Assembly (NCBI RefSeq): GCF_023898315.1
Contig: NC_064618.1
Coordinates: forward strand, 182,767,548-182,831,547
From: Schistocerca nitens
Taxonomy: Eukaryota; Arthropoda; Insecta; Orthoptera; Acrididae
Length of the DNA: 64,000 nt
Reading direction: 5' to 3'
The translations under genes were made by a program, and so were the position numbers. Each line of letters opens with the position of its first letter. Within the stretch, counting starts at the first letter, position 1. Below are positions 9,125 through 19,945 of the stretch, in pieces. The notes under the pieces were generated by a model, which worked only from the letters and a program-made list of their open reading frames with translations, searched no databases and was not told the DNA's origin.

Positions 9125-10496
9125 CACTACTGGACATTAAAATTGCTACACCAAGAAGAAATGCGGATGATAAACTGACATATGATTACATTTTCACGCC
9201 ATTTGGGTGCATAGATCCTGAGAAATCAGTACCCAGAACAACCACCTCTGGCCGCAATAACGGCCTTGCTACGCCTGGGCATTCAGTCAAACAGAGCTTG
9301 GATGGCGTGTACAGGTACAGCTGCCCATGCAGCTTCAACAAGATACCACAGTTCATCAAGAGTAGTGACTGGCGTATTGTGACGAACCAGTTGCTCGGCC
9401 ACCTTTGACCAGACGTTTTCAGTTGGTGAGAGATCTGGAGAATGTGCTGGCCAGGGCAGCAGTCGAATATTTTCTGTATCCAGAAAGGCCCGTACAGGAC
9501 CTGCAACATGCGGTCGCGCATTATCCTGCTGAAATGTAGGGTTTTGCAGGGATCGAATGAAGGGTAGAGCCACGGGTCGTAACACATCTGAAATGTAACG
9601 TCCACTGTTCAAAGTGTCGTCAATGCGAACAAGAGGTGACCGAGACGTGCAACCAATGGCACCCCATATCATCAAGCCGGGTGATACGCCAGTATGGCAA
9701 TGACGAATACACGCGTTCAATGTGCGTTCACCGCGATGTTGCCAAACACGTATAAGACCATAATGATGCTGTAAACAGTACCTGGATTTATCCGAAAAAT
9801 TACGTTTTGTCATTCGTGCACTCAGGTTCGTCGTCGAGTACACCGTCGCAGGCGCTCCTGTCTGTGATGCAGCGTCAGGGGTAACCGCAGCCATGGTCTC
9901 CGAGCTGATAGTCCATGCTGCTGCAAACGTCGTCGAACTGTTCGTGCAGATGGTTGTTGTCTTGCAAACGTCCCCATCTGTTGACTCAGGGATCGAGACG
10001 TGGCTGCACGATCCGTTACAGCCATGCGGATAAGATGGCTGTCATCTCGACTGCTAGTGGTACGAGGCTGTTGGGATCCATCACGGCGTTCCGTATTACC
10101 ATCCTGAACCCACCGATTCCATATTCTGCTAACAGTCATTGGATCTCGACCAACACGAGCAGCAATGTCGCGATACGATAAAGCGCAATCGCGATAGGCT
10201 ACAATCCACCCTTTATCAAAGTCGGAAACGTGATGGTACGCAATTCTCCTCATTACTCGAGGCATCACAACAACGTTTCACCAGGCAACGCCGGTCAACC
10301 GTTGTCTGTGTATGAGAAATCGGTTGGAAACTTTCCTCGTGTCAGCACGTTGTAGGTGTCGCCACCGGCGCCAACCTTGTGTGACTGCTCTGAAAAGCTA
10401 ATCATTTGCATATCACAGCTTCTTCTTCCTGTCTGTTAAATTTCGCGACTGTAGCACGTCATCTTCGTGGTGTAGCAATTTTAATGGCCAGTAGTG
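9125..10496 (-). mobile_element. Tc1-like element, family C, copy 1
   Basis: The ends are CACTACTGGACATTAAAATT on the left and the complement of CACTACTGGCCATTAAAATT on the right, flanked by TA at 9123-9124 and 10497-10498. The length is 1,372 bp. A second copy lies at 25376-26738. Confidence 0.93.
9226..10265 (-). pseudogene. Tc1-like transposase, family C copy 1, broken (DD34E)
   Basis: The frame starts MPRVMRRIAYHHVSDFDKG with N-terminal helix-turn-helix domains, including MTVSRIWNRWVQ. After CTRRRT the expected Trp-Val-His-Glu-Trp stretch has both Trp codons changed to TGA, and a one-base deletion follows, so the catalytic domain is in another frame: FSDKSRYCL (first Asp), FQQDNARPHV (second Asp) and SPDLSPTENVW (Glu), with 34 residues between the last two. 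SDKS replaces the usual SDES. A further TGA lies near the C terminus before MPRRSKAVIAARGGC. The copy is dead, but its sequence is close to copy 2. Confidence 0.88.
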
Positions 10497-10584
10497 TATT
10501 AAATATTTTGATGACATTTTCATTTAATTTGGTCGTAACCCAAAACATTGTGTATCACAAGCCCATTATTCAGTAGTCATGCTT

Positions 10585-11570
10585 TAAATGATCTTGGCCC
10601 TTAAAACAGCATTCAGTCTGTCGGGCTTGGAGTCGTCGGTCAATTTTCCAATGGTACTGATGTCAAGTACATGGAGCCGTACTTCTATAGCTACCTTCAA
10701 CAGCTCCTATTTTGTTGAGGGCTTCTTCTTCTGAACCCCTTTCCGATCTAGCCGCCACAAAAACTCATTGGGAATAAGGACTGGCGAATTTCCCGGCCAT
10801 GTAATTGAATCATGACATAACGAATCAGAAATGACAGATTTTCACGATTTGCAACAGCAGTAACCTTGGAAATTGTATTACGAAGATAAAATAACCAAAA
10901 CTCGCTCTCTTTAAGTGTGGCGTGAAGCTAGATCCTGTTGGAAAATCCAACGCGCATCCGGGAAAGCATCGCTTGTGGTGAACATCAGAGAGTGCTGCAA
11001 TGCAGCTTCGTATTGAACACTATTCAATGTTCCCTGAACAAAGTACAGCCTCCCAACACCTTGGTACGTCAATACTCCCCACACAGTTACCTATGGAGAA
11101 TGTTTCATGGTTCGTACAAGGCAGTCAGGATCTATCCTCTCATTGAGTTCACACCTGATGAGCTGTGGTCACTCATTATGAAATATCTGCTTTCATATGA
11201 TAATGCCACAGTTCTCCACTGCCGTTTTGTCCAGTTTACGTGCAGTCTGAACCATGCCAGCCTCCATATACTCACGGCAGTAGTTAAAAGTGGCTGCTTC
11301 TTGGAAACTCTAGTCCTCATTCCCATCGCACACCCTAACGACTGATGAGCTAGAATCAAGTCCCGTTGCCTCTTGTCATGTTCTTACCAGTTCAACTGAA
11401 GTAGCACTCCTGCTCTTCCGGCTTAGTCGACGAAGTGTTTTGTCTTCATGGGCCGAATAAGTGCGCGGGCGCCCGTTTCGTGGTACATGTTCCACATATC
11501 CTTTGACCATCAGCTACTACAGATTTCGACTCACAATTCACATTGAACAGTTTAATCTCTTTGCAATTCC
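10585..11570 (-). pseudogene. Tc1-like transposase relic
   Basis: Read on the minus strand, 11132-11359 contains RQWRTVALSYESRY, where the usual catalytic SDES is SYES. Near 11000-11100 a segment resembles VWGVLTYQGVGRLYF. FQQDLASRHT (second Asp) is near 10935, WPGNSPVLIPNEFLW (final Glu) near 10800, and KKKPSTK follows. Frames are broken throughout and no termini are visible. The similarity is to Tc1-type enzymes with a GNSPDLNPIENLW signature, from family knowledge. Confidence 0.7.
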
Positions 11571-11934
11571 TGTGTTGTTTAGCCCTTTTTAATGTAAAAC
11601 CTCTCTGCACTTTTACCTTGTAGAGGTTAATTTATGAGTTTGAACCATGAAGGTAAATGCACACACGCACAGTAGACAGAATAAAATCCAGCAATACTTT
11701 CTGACCAGAGTAAGTGAACGCCAAACCTCAGTTAACAGAGAGAACTTTCTGAGCCAACAATCGACATTATGAGATCACCAAAAAAAAACATATACCTTCC
11801 TGCTTGAAGATGTATAACTGACAAAAGAGCATCATTGCGATCCAGGGCGTGTAATACTCTAAAAAAGTAATGTACATGAAAAACGTGGACAAAATAGGGG
11901 AATAATGGAAATATAAAGCATTAACTTGCCTAAT
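11570..11934. other. Unassigned stretch
   Basis: A+T-rich, with no recognisable coding or structural signal. Confidence 0.5.
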
Positions 11935-11939
11935 GTCAT

Positions 11940-12975
11940 GCACGAAAACCGTTGGCATTCAAAACAGCTTCCAGTCGTTTCAGAATAGTCTTGAACCATT
12001 GTCCTCGCAAAATAGGGGAACGTCCAGATACCGATGACGGAGGTGGACAGCAGCCAAGCATCCTTCTCTGCAAAGTAGACTAGAAAGGCTCAATAATATT
12101 GAGATCTGGTGTCCGTCGTGGCCAGGGAGGTGCGAAAATGCAGCCTCATGCTCACAAAAGTATTTCTCAATGATGCGAGCTGTGTGAACAGAGGCCCTGT
12201 CGTCCTCGAACACAACATCGCCCTTGAGGAAGAAACATTGTACCATGGGATGGACCTGATTAGCCAAAATTGTCACACAATATTTGCTAATAGTGCGACC
12301 TTGCAGAGTAAACCTTGAGCCCATGGAATACTGCGATGTAGCTGGCCAAATCACCTCCCAACACCAGCGTTGTTTCACTCTTGGGACGTAGAAAGACACA
12401 TTCAACTAAATAATTTTGTTCCATTGGTACATAGCCAAGTTTTATGACTTCAGAACCACATTTTTCTGGTACAGACATTTTCATCTCTGATGAGCGGTTT
12501 TGATATTCCAGTTCGCCCTACAATTATCAGCTTATGGAGCTCCCTTCGTTTTATCTTGTTACTGGTGTGGTTCCTGAGGGCGACATTCAGTTCCACAGTA
12601 ACTTTTGCATCTGTAGTTGCACTTCTCTTTAATGACTGTCTATCACTAGCAACCAACACAAACTTTCGCCTACGTTGTGACTTAGCAGATGATGTTTTTC
12701 TGCTTTCCCTGTATGTGGTACACATGTTCGATACGATGCCTCTTGAAACAAGAAACGCTTTGGCTACCTTGCTTATCGAAGCATCCACCAAACAAACGCC
12801 AACAATTCGCCCATGTTCAAATTTACTTATCTCGGACGTTATACGCTGACAACTACACACAACACCTTTCTTACCATGACTGATACTTACAGTGTATTGA
12901 GGACATTGCTCAGGAGTCATACGTGGTCAAATGCAATAGTGCAACCTGAAGTCTTGGCTACCATCTGCATTTATG
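11940..12975 (-). pseudogene. Tc1-like transposase relic, another family
   Basis: The minus-strand frame 12450-12920 carries an N-terminal helix-turn-helix (FEHGRIVGVCLVDASISKVA). The catalytic half at 11980-12405 gives VVFEDDRASVHTARIIEKYF, then, after a frameshift, PWPRRTPDLNIIEPF, that is, the second Asp and the Glu about 36 residues apart. The first catalytic region near 12400-12480 is unreadable. The C terminus RLEAVLNANG is near 11955. No inverted termini were identified. Confidence 0.75.
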
Positions 12976-13309
12976 TTCAAGCATGCGTTCCTCCCAATGT
13001 TTCCATGTTTTTGTCCAACTCTTTTACATTATCAGATAAAGATTCTGAACAAAGGCAGCAGAGATTTCATAAAACAGAAGTTGTTTAGATACGCCAAATT
13101 TATTACTGCAGAAGCGATTACAAATAATGCTCACATACTCAAAGCTAAGAAATGAAATAGATATTTTGTAGTTAGCACTGACATTCCCAGATCTTCTCCT
13201 TTCTTTTCCCTAGTGCATATTCCATCCATCACAGGATGCTTTTCAGGATTTAGCAAATATTTAATGGACATTTAAGATTGTGGATAAATACATTTGTTGA
13301 AGCTACAGT
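12976..13309. other. Unassigned stretch
   Basis: I see nothing specific here. Confidence 0.5.
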
Positions 13310-13780
13310 CGTCCATGTTGCGTTGGTGTAAGCCATTGACGGCATGTCAGGCGGCAAAGAGGTTGTGAGAAGATCGACAGTAGTCGCAAGCAATGCACCT
13401 ATCAGGAGAAATGCCAAAGACAGACTTACAAGAAACGTGCCGCCAACGCCCTCTCGACCGCTAGTATTTAGATAGCCGCTGTGTACCGGAGGGCCCAGTT
13501 AGTAATCCAGTGAGTCAGAGATTCGAGCCATCAGTCGCAGCCCAGTGGGAGTTGCAGTCGGAGTTAGCCCCGCCTCTAGCTCAGAGCCAGTCATTACATA
13601 GCGACCAGAATAGTGTACGTAGCAGACTTGTGCTTCACCAGCAATGAGGCTAATGTGGACTATTACGAAAGAGCTTGTACCGCAATCCATGGACTAGCTT
13701 AGGGTAAGTAACTTCTTGTTCTTATGAATAAAGAACCCTGTCAATACAAGCATACAGTTGTGTTACAGAAAGAGGATACC
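13310..13780 (+). repeat. Possible LTR-like segment with polyadenylation signal
   Basis: G+C-richer than its surroundings. It contains GCCGCCAACGCCCTCTCGAC and, near its end, AATAAAGAACCCTGTCAA, with AATAAA at about 13729. The texture resembles insect retrotransposon LTRs, and I have a vague memory of similar locust repeats. No TG...CA ends or target duplication could be fixed, so the boundaries are approximate and the call is weak. Confidence 0.3.
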
Positions 13781-14510
13781 AGCCAGCAAACAACATCTTC
13801 TCCTTGCTTTCCATAGTACAAGCCTACAATTACAACGATACAACACAAAACATGTAACGTAAGGGAGGGAACTCATCTGCACGACCTGTCTGTGAATCGA
13901 GTAGACATTGTTCTCTGTACTTTAAAAATGGTTTAAAAACAGCATCGCCACAATAAAACATTTATTTACTTTGGTTATCGGCTCCTTGAGACCATTTATA
14001 CCATAATGGCAGGCTGTGGCGGTGAAAGGAACAAGTGTTACGACTTACGAAAGTCAACCGCTCAGTTGATGTTTATGGATCTAACATCTGCTCCATTCAC
14101 TGCCGTCGTCTGCCATCATAATATAAATGATCTAAAGATGATCTGACCGAAACAGATAACAATTCTAAATAAATGGTTCACTAGTGATTATTTTTAATCC
14201 ATTTTAAGGTACTTGGTTGTTTCTTCACGAGAAATGTCCTCAAAAATTACTGTTTGTTCTGCGTGTTATCATATTTTAGCTGCTTATGTATATCGCTCTT
14301 CTGAGGCAGACTTTGGAGACCAAACCATCATTTGCCAAAACGAGTGAGGGAAACAGCCTAAAATCCACAACCACGCTGGCTGGGGTACCAGTCTATGGTC
14401 GTTAATCCTCCATGCAGAGTCGATCCTAGTTTGGTTCACCTAACCGTCTCGCAGGTTTGGGCGTTGTGCGTTATGCAATACGAACAGTCATTGTCATTCT
14501 GAGATAAACG
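13781..14510. other. Unassigned stretch
   Basis: No recognisable gene or repeat; frames are short. Confidence 0.5.
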
Positions 14511-15361
14511 GGGTGTTTCCGTAAAAGCGTGCAAAAATTTAACAGGAGATGGAGGATGCTCCATAGGGAACCTGGGACCGGAGAGGCCAGCTTAAGGAGA
14601 CAATAGAAATAATGCCCCATTAATCTGTACGTTTTATTTTCGTTAATTACAGTTAACTGCAAATACCATCATCGACACAATGAAAGTATTATTTGTACTG
14701 AATCTTACAAAATGTACTGAAACTGATGGCCAACATGGCAAGCATGATATGGGCGGACAAGATTCTGACGCACCCTGAGAAATATCCCTGGAGTGATATT
14801 TATGTTGCCAGGTCCCCAATGAACCAGTCACCCACATTCGTCGATGGAAAGAAATAAACACTCGTCGTGACAGATGGTGCCTGTTAGAAAATCGTTCCCT
14901 GTACAGCCTTTCAGCAGCTAGAGCATTGCAACGTATTATCACATACACAAGGTGGATGTCAGTGAGTTCTGCGAAACTGTAGTGGGACTGCTCCACCGTA
15001 TTGTACTGTACTTCTCTGAACGGCTCTGAGTAATGAATGGGTCTGCCGTTTATTCAAAGCACGTTTTGTCATGTAACAATGTAAATACGATGCAACAAAG
15101 CCACCTTAAGGACAAGTAAACAAAACCTGCATCAATACTTCCTACTAATCAGGCTCGTCCTACTTGTACATGTGAATAAAATTATACGCATTTTATTTGT
15201 AAACAAACTGGAAAACAGTAATGCTGGACAAAGCAGTAGACAAGTTTACTTCCATATCTCTTTATGCTGGCTTTTCTGGTCCAAGGTTCCCTATCTCAAA
15301 TTGTTCAGTGGAGCATTCTCCATGTCCTGTTACATTTTTGCATGCTCTTACGGAAACACTC
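14511..15361 (-). mobile_element. DNA transposon derivative with long inverted ends
   Basis: The left end begins GGGTGTTTCCGTAAAAGCGTG and the right end is the complement of GAGTGTTTCCGTAAGAGCATG. The arms stay similar for about 90-100 bp, including AACAGGAGATGGAG against AACAGGACATGGAG. No convincing target duplication was found. At 851 bp with only an N-terminal domain, it is an internally deleted copy. Confidence 0.8.
14643..14996 (-). pseudogene. DUF4817-like N-terminal domain of a transposase
   Basis: The frame reads MEQSHYSFAELTDIHLVYV, then CNALAAERLYRERFSNR, then RRVFISFHRRMWVTGSL. This is the pattern of DUF4817, a helix-turn-helix domain common at the start of insect transposon proteins. 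After about residue 60 the similarity stops and no DDE catalytic region follows within the element. The gene is a truncated remnant that could at most give a DNA-binding fragment. Confidence 0.7.
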
Positions 15362-15374
15362 TATAAATCAACTA

Positions 15375-16796
15375 CACTCCTGGAAATGGAAAAAAGAACA
15401 CATTGACACCGGTGTGTCAGACCCACCATACTTGCTCCGGACACTGCGAGAGGGCTGTACAAGCAATGATCACACGCACGGCACAGCGGACACACCAGGA
15501 ACCGCGGTGTTGGCCGTCGAATGGCGCTAGCTGCGCAGCATTTGTGCACCGCCGCCGTCAGTGTCAGCCAGTTTGCCGTGGCATACGGAGCTCCATCGCA
15601 GTCTTTAACACTGGTAGCATGCCGCGACAGCGTGGACGTGAACCGTATGTGCAGTTGACGGACTTTGAGCGACGGCGTATAGTGGGCAAGCGGGAGGCCG
15701 GGTGGACGTACCGCCGAATTGCTCAACACGTGGGGCGTGAGGTCTCCACAGTACATCGATGTTGTCGCCAGTGGTCGGCGGAAGGTGCACGTGCCCGTCG
15801 ACCTGGGACCGGACCGCAGCGACGCACGGATGCACGCCAAGACCGTAGGATCCTACGCAGTGCCGTAGGGGACCGCACCGCCACTTCCCAGCAAATTAGG
15901 GACACTGTTGCTCCTGGGGTATCGGCGAGGACCATTCGCAACCATCTCCATGAAGCTGGGCTACGGTCCCGCACACCGTTAGGCCGTCTTCCGCTCACGC
16001 CCCAACATCGTGCAGCCCACCTCCAGTGGTGTCGCGACAGGCGTGAATGGAGGGACGAATGGAGACGTGTCGTCTTCAGCGATGAGAGTCGCTTCTGCCT
16101 TGGTGCCAATGATGGTCGTATGCGTGTTTGGCGCCGTGCAGGTGAGCGCCACAATCAGGACTGCATACGACCGAGGCACACAGGGCCAACACCCGGCATC
16201 ATGGTGTGGGGAGCGATCTCCTACACTGGCCGTACACCACTGGTGATCGTCGAGGGGACACTGAATAGTGCACGGTACATCCAAACCGTCATCGAACCCA
16301 TCGTTCTACCATTCCTAGACCGGCAAGGGAACTTGCTGTTCCAACAGGACAATGCACGTCCGCATGTATCCCGTGCCACCCAACGTGCTCTAGAAGGTGT
16401 AAGTCAACTACCCTGGCCAGCAAGATCTCCGGATCTGTCCCCCATTGAGCATGTTTGGAACTGGATGAAGCGTCGTCTCACGCGGTCTGCACGTCCAGCA
16501 CGAACGCTGGTCCAACTGAGGCGCCAGGTGGAAATGGCATGGCAAGCCGTTCCACAGGACTACATCCAGCATCTCTACGATCGTCTCCATGGGAGAATAG
16601 CAGCCTGCATTGCTGCGAAAGGTGGATATACACTGTACTAGTGCCGACATTGTGCATGCTCTGTTGCCTGTGTCTATGTGCCTGTGGTTCTGTCAGTGTG
16701 ATCATGTGATGTATCTGACCCCCGGAATGTGTCAATAAAGTTTCCCCTTCCTGGGACAATGAATTCACGGTGTTCTTATTTCAATTTCCAGGAGTG
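15375..16796 (+). mobile_element. Tc1-like element, family E (DD32E), copy 1, intact
   Basis: The element is bounded by TA at 15373-15374 and 16797-16798. The left end is CACTCCTGGAAATGG and the right end the complement of CACTCCTGGAAATTG, imperfect repeats of about 27 bp. The length is 1,422 bp. Two more copies, at 30008-31427 and 45485-46907, are nearly identical base for base. Confidence 0.96.
15619..16641 (+). CDS. Tc1-like transposase, full length, DD32E spacing
   Basis: 340 residues, normal for Tc1. I start at MPRQRGREPY because this matches Tc1 starts; the frame is open upstream to 15403 but that part reads as 5' leader. Two N-terminal helix-turn-helix units (about 12-55 and 70-120) would bind the terminal repeats. 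WRRVVFSDESRF holds D155, FQQDNARPH holds D244 and SPDLSPIEHVW holds E277. Only 32 residues lie between D244 and E277, two fewer than the classical DD34E, because the segment after the second Asp (SRATQRALEG) is shorter. All three local copies share this spacing. The protein would move the element by cut and paste at TA sites. No stop, frameshift or missing catalytic residue is visible. Confidence 0.94.
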   Translation: MPRQRGREPYVQLTDFERRRIVGKREAGWTYRRIAQHVGREVSTVHRCCRQWSAEGARARRPGTGPQRRTDARQDRRILRSAVGDRTATSQQIRDTVAPGVSARTIRNHLHEAGLRSRTPLGRLPLTPQHRAAHLQWCRDRREWRDEWRRVVFSDESRFCLGANDGRMRVWRRAGERHNQDCIRPRHTGPTPGIMVWGAISYTGRTPLVIVEGTLNSARYIQTVIEPIVLPFLDRQGNLLFQQDNARPHVSRATQRALEGVSQLPWPARSPDLSPIEHVWNWMKRRLTRSARPARTLVQLRRQVEMAWQAVPQDYIQHLYDRLHGRIAACIAAKGGYTLY

Positions 16797-16798
16797 TA

Positions 16799-17177
16799 TT
16801 TGGCTGGGGAAATATTGTCCTTCTTGATGACAGTAATGTGTTAATCACAGATAAAATACCGAAACTCCTGATAAGGAAAGTAAATGAAACTCTCAAGGAA
16901 TTTTATAATAGGCAGCTATCGATAAACTATCACTGAATCTGAAGAAAACAAATAGCATAAATTTCTGGCTGATGAGGGAAAACGGTTCTGTAATATTAAA
17001 TTTTGACTAAAGTTACATAGTTGGCACAACAAATACAGCATTTTTAGGGATGAGTATTGACTGCCATCAGGTATGGAATGAACACACTTTGACACTAGTA
17101 AAGAAAATGTCATCAGCCAGTTATTACCTGCTGGTATAAGTGCGAAACAGACAGTGCATTGTAGTTGCATACCACTG
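16799..17177 (+). pseudogene. LINE reverse-transcriptase fragment, left of hAT insertion
   Basis: Broken frames give LLDDSNVLITDK, the active-site region where the usual FADD context is degraded. KFYN-like and SLNLKKTN segments follow, then FLGMSIDCHQVWNEHTLTLVKK, which is the segment after the palm in Jockey/CR1-type reverse transcriptases. The sequence is continued by SILSYGI at 19836 onward after the hAT element. The upstream part is absent; the Tc1 copy abuts it at a TA. It is an old, non-functional fragment. Confidence 0.75.
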
Positions 17178-17185
17178 CTGTATAC

Positions 17186-19824
17186 CAGGGTGAGCAAATT
17201 ATTTTCGGTGAAAACCGGGACACATTCTCCCGGGTGCCAATGGGCACCTCATTCCACATGTACCCAGGTTTCTTAATTTTAAATATTAATGTTTTGTTGA
17301 TACATTTTGTTAACCCGATTATTATAACTAATAAGAGGATACAATAGATTGATATAAACTAGATTATCTGTATAATTAATGACATTTAATAAACGTATAC
17401 AGTAATAAAGAAATGTATTACGATTTAACAAAATTTTACAGCCATTCAACATTTAATCAATTAATATTAACATGAGCTTTAATATTACTGAGCATTTGTA
17501 GACGGAATTGACTGTCCTTGGAGAAAAGGGTATTTTTCACGGCCTCCAGCCTTCCTGATCATGTCTTTGTTCTTTGAGACACAGTGATAAAACTCGGCAC
17601 AATCCATTCTGTAGTTGTACAGGATCTGCAGGATTGCTTCAAGAGAGTCTACCTCCATTCTGTTTCTTTCATCAGCCCACTGGATATTCATGAACGAAAA
17701 TATTCTTTCCACATTGGCATTATGGGCTGGGATTGCAAACAAATACCTTGCAATTATTACTAACTCAGAGTAATGCTGAAGACAGTCACAGCTTTTAAAA
17801 AACTCACCCACTTCTCATGACATTCCAATGGTGTTTTCTTTTTTTTTTTCATCATTCCACTTGTGAAGACTTTCTTCAACAAAATTTGTCAGTATGCCGA
17901 ACTGATCAAAGAGAATGGAATCATCGATTTCAATCTCTTTACTCTGCAAATAAGAAACTGTCTCTTCAACACTTTCCCATTTTGGCACTCTCTTCATTAA
18001 CATCCAATCAAACACCGGCGATGAGGGTAAATATGAGGCGCTCCACATGCTGAGATATTCTACACAAGTGTCATAAACTTGTTAATTTCTTCTCTAAAAT
18101 TCCTTTCCGCTGCTTCTGATACTTCTGCTCTTTTAAGGACAGATTTAACATTAAAATAAATGAACTGCTGTTCTCTCCTCTTAGTAACAGTTTCCAGAGT
18201 ATTTTTCAAAACATCATTTACCTCTATCACACTCTTCGTGCTTCCCTCAATTTCCTTTATCCCATGCTGCAAAGTGCTAAGCTGACTGTGAATGAACCAT
18301 AAGTAGGCTTCACTTAAAGGGTTTCTGAAAAACTGAACCAATGTTTTGGGGGCTTTGTCTTCATTTAGGGAAAAATCTTTTAACGGTTCAAACAGGCGGA
18401 TTACTCTTTCAACTGCTGGAAACAGTGATAACCAGCGAGTTTTCGAGTGACACTTACATTCATATATTCAGTTCCCACATAATCACAGAACTCCTTATGC
18501 CTCTCTGTTCTAACAGTACATATGTAAAAGTGTGAGTATACCTTCATGACGATAGTTTCAACATGACAGCTTAAACTGTCACCAGATGTCTGCACGCTAT
18601 TGTGTAAAACATGTGCAGGGCACCCTATGCCTTCAATGTTTTCATGCAATGTTGCCTTTAATTTGGTAAATACATTGCATTTGCCTTGTCTTTTTAAACC
18701 ACCAAAGTTTGTGTTGGTGTTGTCTCCACAAAATGCCACACATTTATTTTTCTCAAGATCAAACATTTAGATAGTATTCATACCAAATATTGAAATTTCG
18801 TCAGATGTTTCATTAGGTAGGGAACTCACCTTCAAAAGTTTGGTCTGAATTTCCTGATTAATATCGAAAAACTGAACAACAAACGGAAATATTTTAGTGG
18901 CCTTATGATTGCTGGCGTCAGTGGATATCCCGTAGAAAGAAGACTTTTTGATGGATTCAAGGCTTTACTTTACACTCTGGGGAGCAATAACTCCTTTCAC
19001 TAAGGCTGACGCTTTAGTTCTTGCTGAACTAAACTTTTTTGCAATGGAAAAATAATCAAACATAATGCTGTTAAGCTTATTAGTACAATCACTAGATCTA
19101 TAAGTTTGGTGATGTCATACCCTGTGTTTGACTGATGTTTCACAAAATAATTTTGTAGAGTTTTACTGCAGCTCGGTGCACTGTATCTGTAAATGTGTTT
19201 CTTTGACCTGATGTGATCAACTATGTCGGAACGTCCACCATGACTTATACTAATAAAACAGTTACATACGGAACACTCTGCTTCCTAATCAGAACGGCCT
19301 TTCTTAATGAAGTTCCATTCCTTGGAATAACAGTCACTGAACTGGCAGGCACGTTTCGGCATTGCGTTTCACAGTACTGCAGCAATAATACCACTAATCT
19401 GAGAAAAAACTATTGCAGTTTGTCTGATAAAACATCAACTACTACACTGTTCTGACAATGAGTGTGTGAGTAAGTGGCGCGACAATCGGACGGTTTCATA
19501 GCTCTGTTACAATAATACAACTTACTATTTGTTGGCCAAAGTACCGCTCAAAGTAAATTATTGTCTGAGTGTGTCAATACTGATACTGTGATTACTAGTA
19601 TGGGACAATGGAGGTTTTAGAAAAATAAGCTAAAATATATTAATTTCTTGTGTTGTATTTCCTTTAATATAGTGAAATCCCAAAAATTTGAGAAAGTTTC
19701 ACGAAATGTATTTAAAAACTGAATTCCGGGACTTTTGAGCGTCCCGAAACAAATTTTGGGGACATCGAAACACAGGGATGAAAACCGGGACAATCCCGGT
19801 TTTCCGGGACGTTTGGTCACCCTA
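17186..19824 (-). mobile_element. hAT transposon inserted in a LINE
   Basis: The left terminus is CAGGGTGAGCAAAT and the right the complement of TAGGGTGACCAAAC. The inner parts share AAAACCGGGA. The 8-bp duplication expected of hAT elements is present with one difference: CTGTATAC at 17178-17185 and CTCTATAC at 19825-19832. The length is 2,639 bp. It lies within LINE sequence that resumes on the right side. Confidence 0.9.
17490..19370 (-). pseudogene. hAT transposase with BED-type zinc finger, broken
   Basis: Minus-strand order: near 19240-19330 a finger with CSVCNCF and HIRSKKH spacing (BED-like); at 18401-18766 FCGDNTNTNFGG, the hAT segment with a catalytic Asp, and CPAHVLHN; then helical parts at 18060-18341 and 17815-18048; and finally NANVERIFSFMNIQWADERNRM at 17485-17811, the C-terminal hAT dimerisation region. 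At least four frame interruptions separate these. The protein would have bound the CAGGGTG ends and moved the element. It is now inactive. Confidence 0.85.
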
Positions 19825-19832
19825 CTCTATAC

Positions 19833-19870
19833 GCTCGATACTTAGCTACGGAATAACAAGCAACAATAGT
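19833..19870 (+). pseudogene. LINE fragment, right of hAT insertion
   Basis: The frame TCT-ATA-CGC reads SIRSILSYGITSNNS, the continuation of the LINE thumb region (consensus HSILSYGI) interrupted by the hAT element. It overlaps the left arm of an inverted repeat. Confidence 0.6.
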
Positions 19871-19941
19871 GTGTTAATTTACGTAACAAATCTTTACTGT
19901 GAGCCTAGTTACTATTGTTGCTTATTGTTCCATAGCTAAGT
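19840..19941. repeat. Inverted repeat made of LINE sequence
   Basis: Arms 19840-19870 and 19911-19941 are complementary at 28 of 31 positions and are separated by 40 bp. The three differences are all C/T transitions. The right arm read on the minus strand gives SYAHSLLSYG, again LINE thumb sequence, so this is a head-to-head duplication of the same LINE segment. Confidence 0.85.
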
Positions 19942-19945
19942 AGTG

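Noticed and set aside
15361-15840. Long minus-strand frames across the DD32E elements (also at 30.2 kb and, on plus, 46.4 kb)
   Set aside because: They are antisense shadows of the transposase in G+C-rich DNA, repeated identically in each copy.
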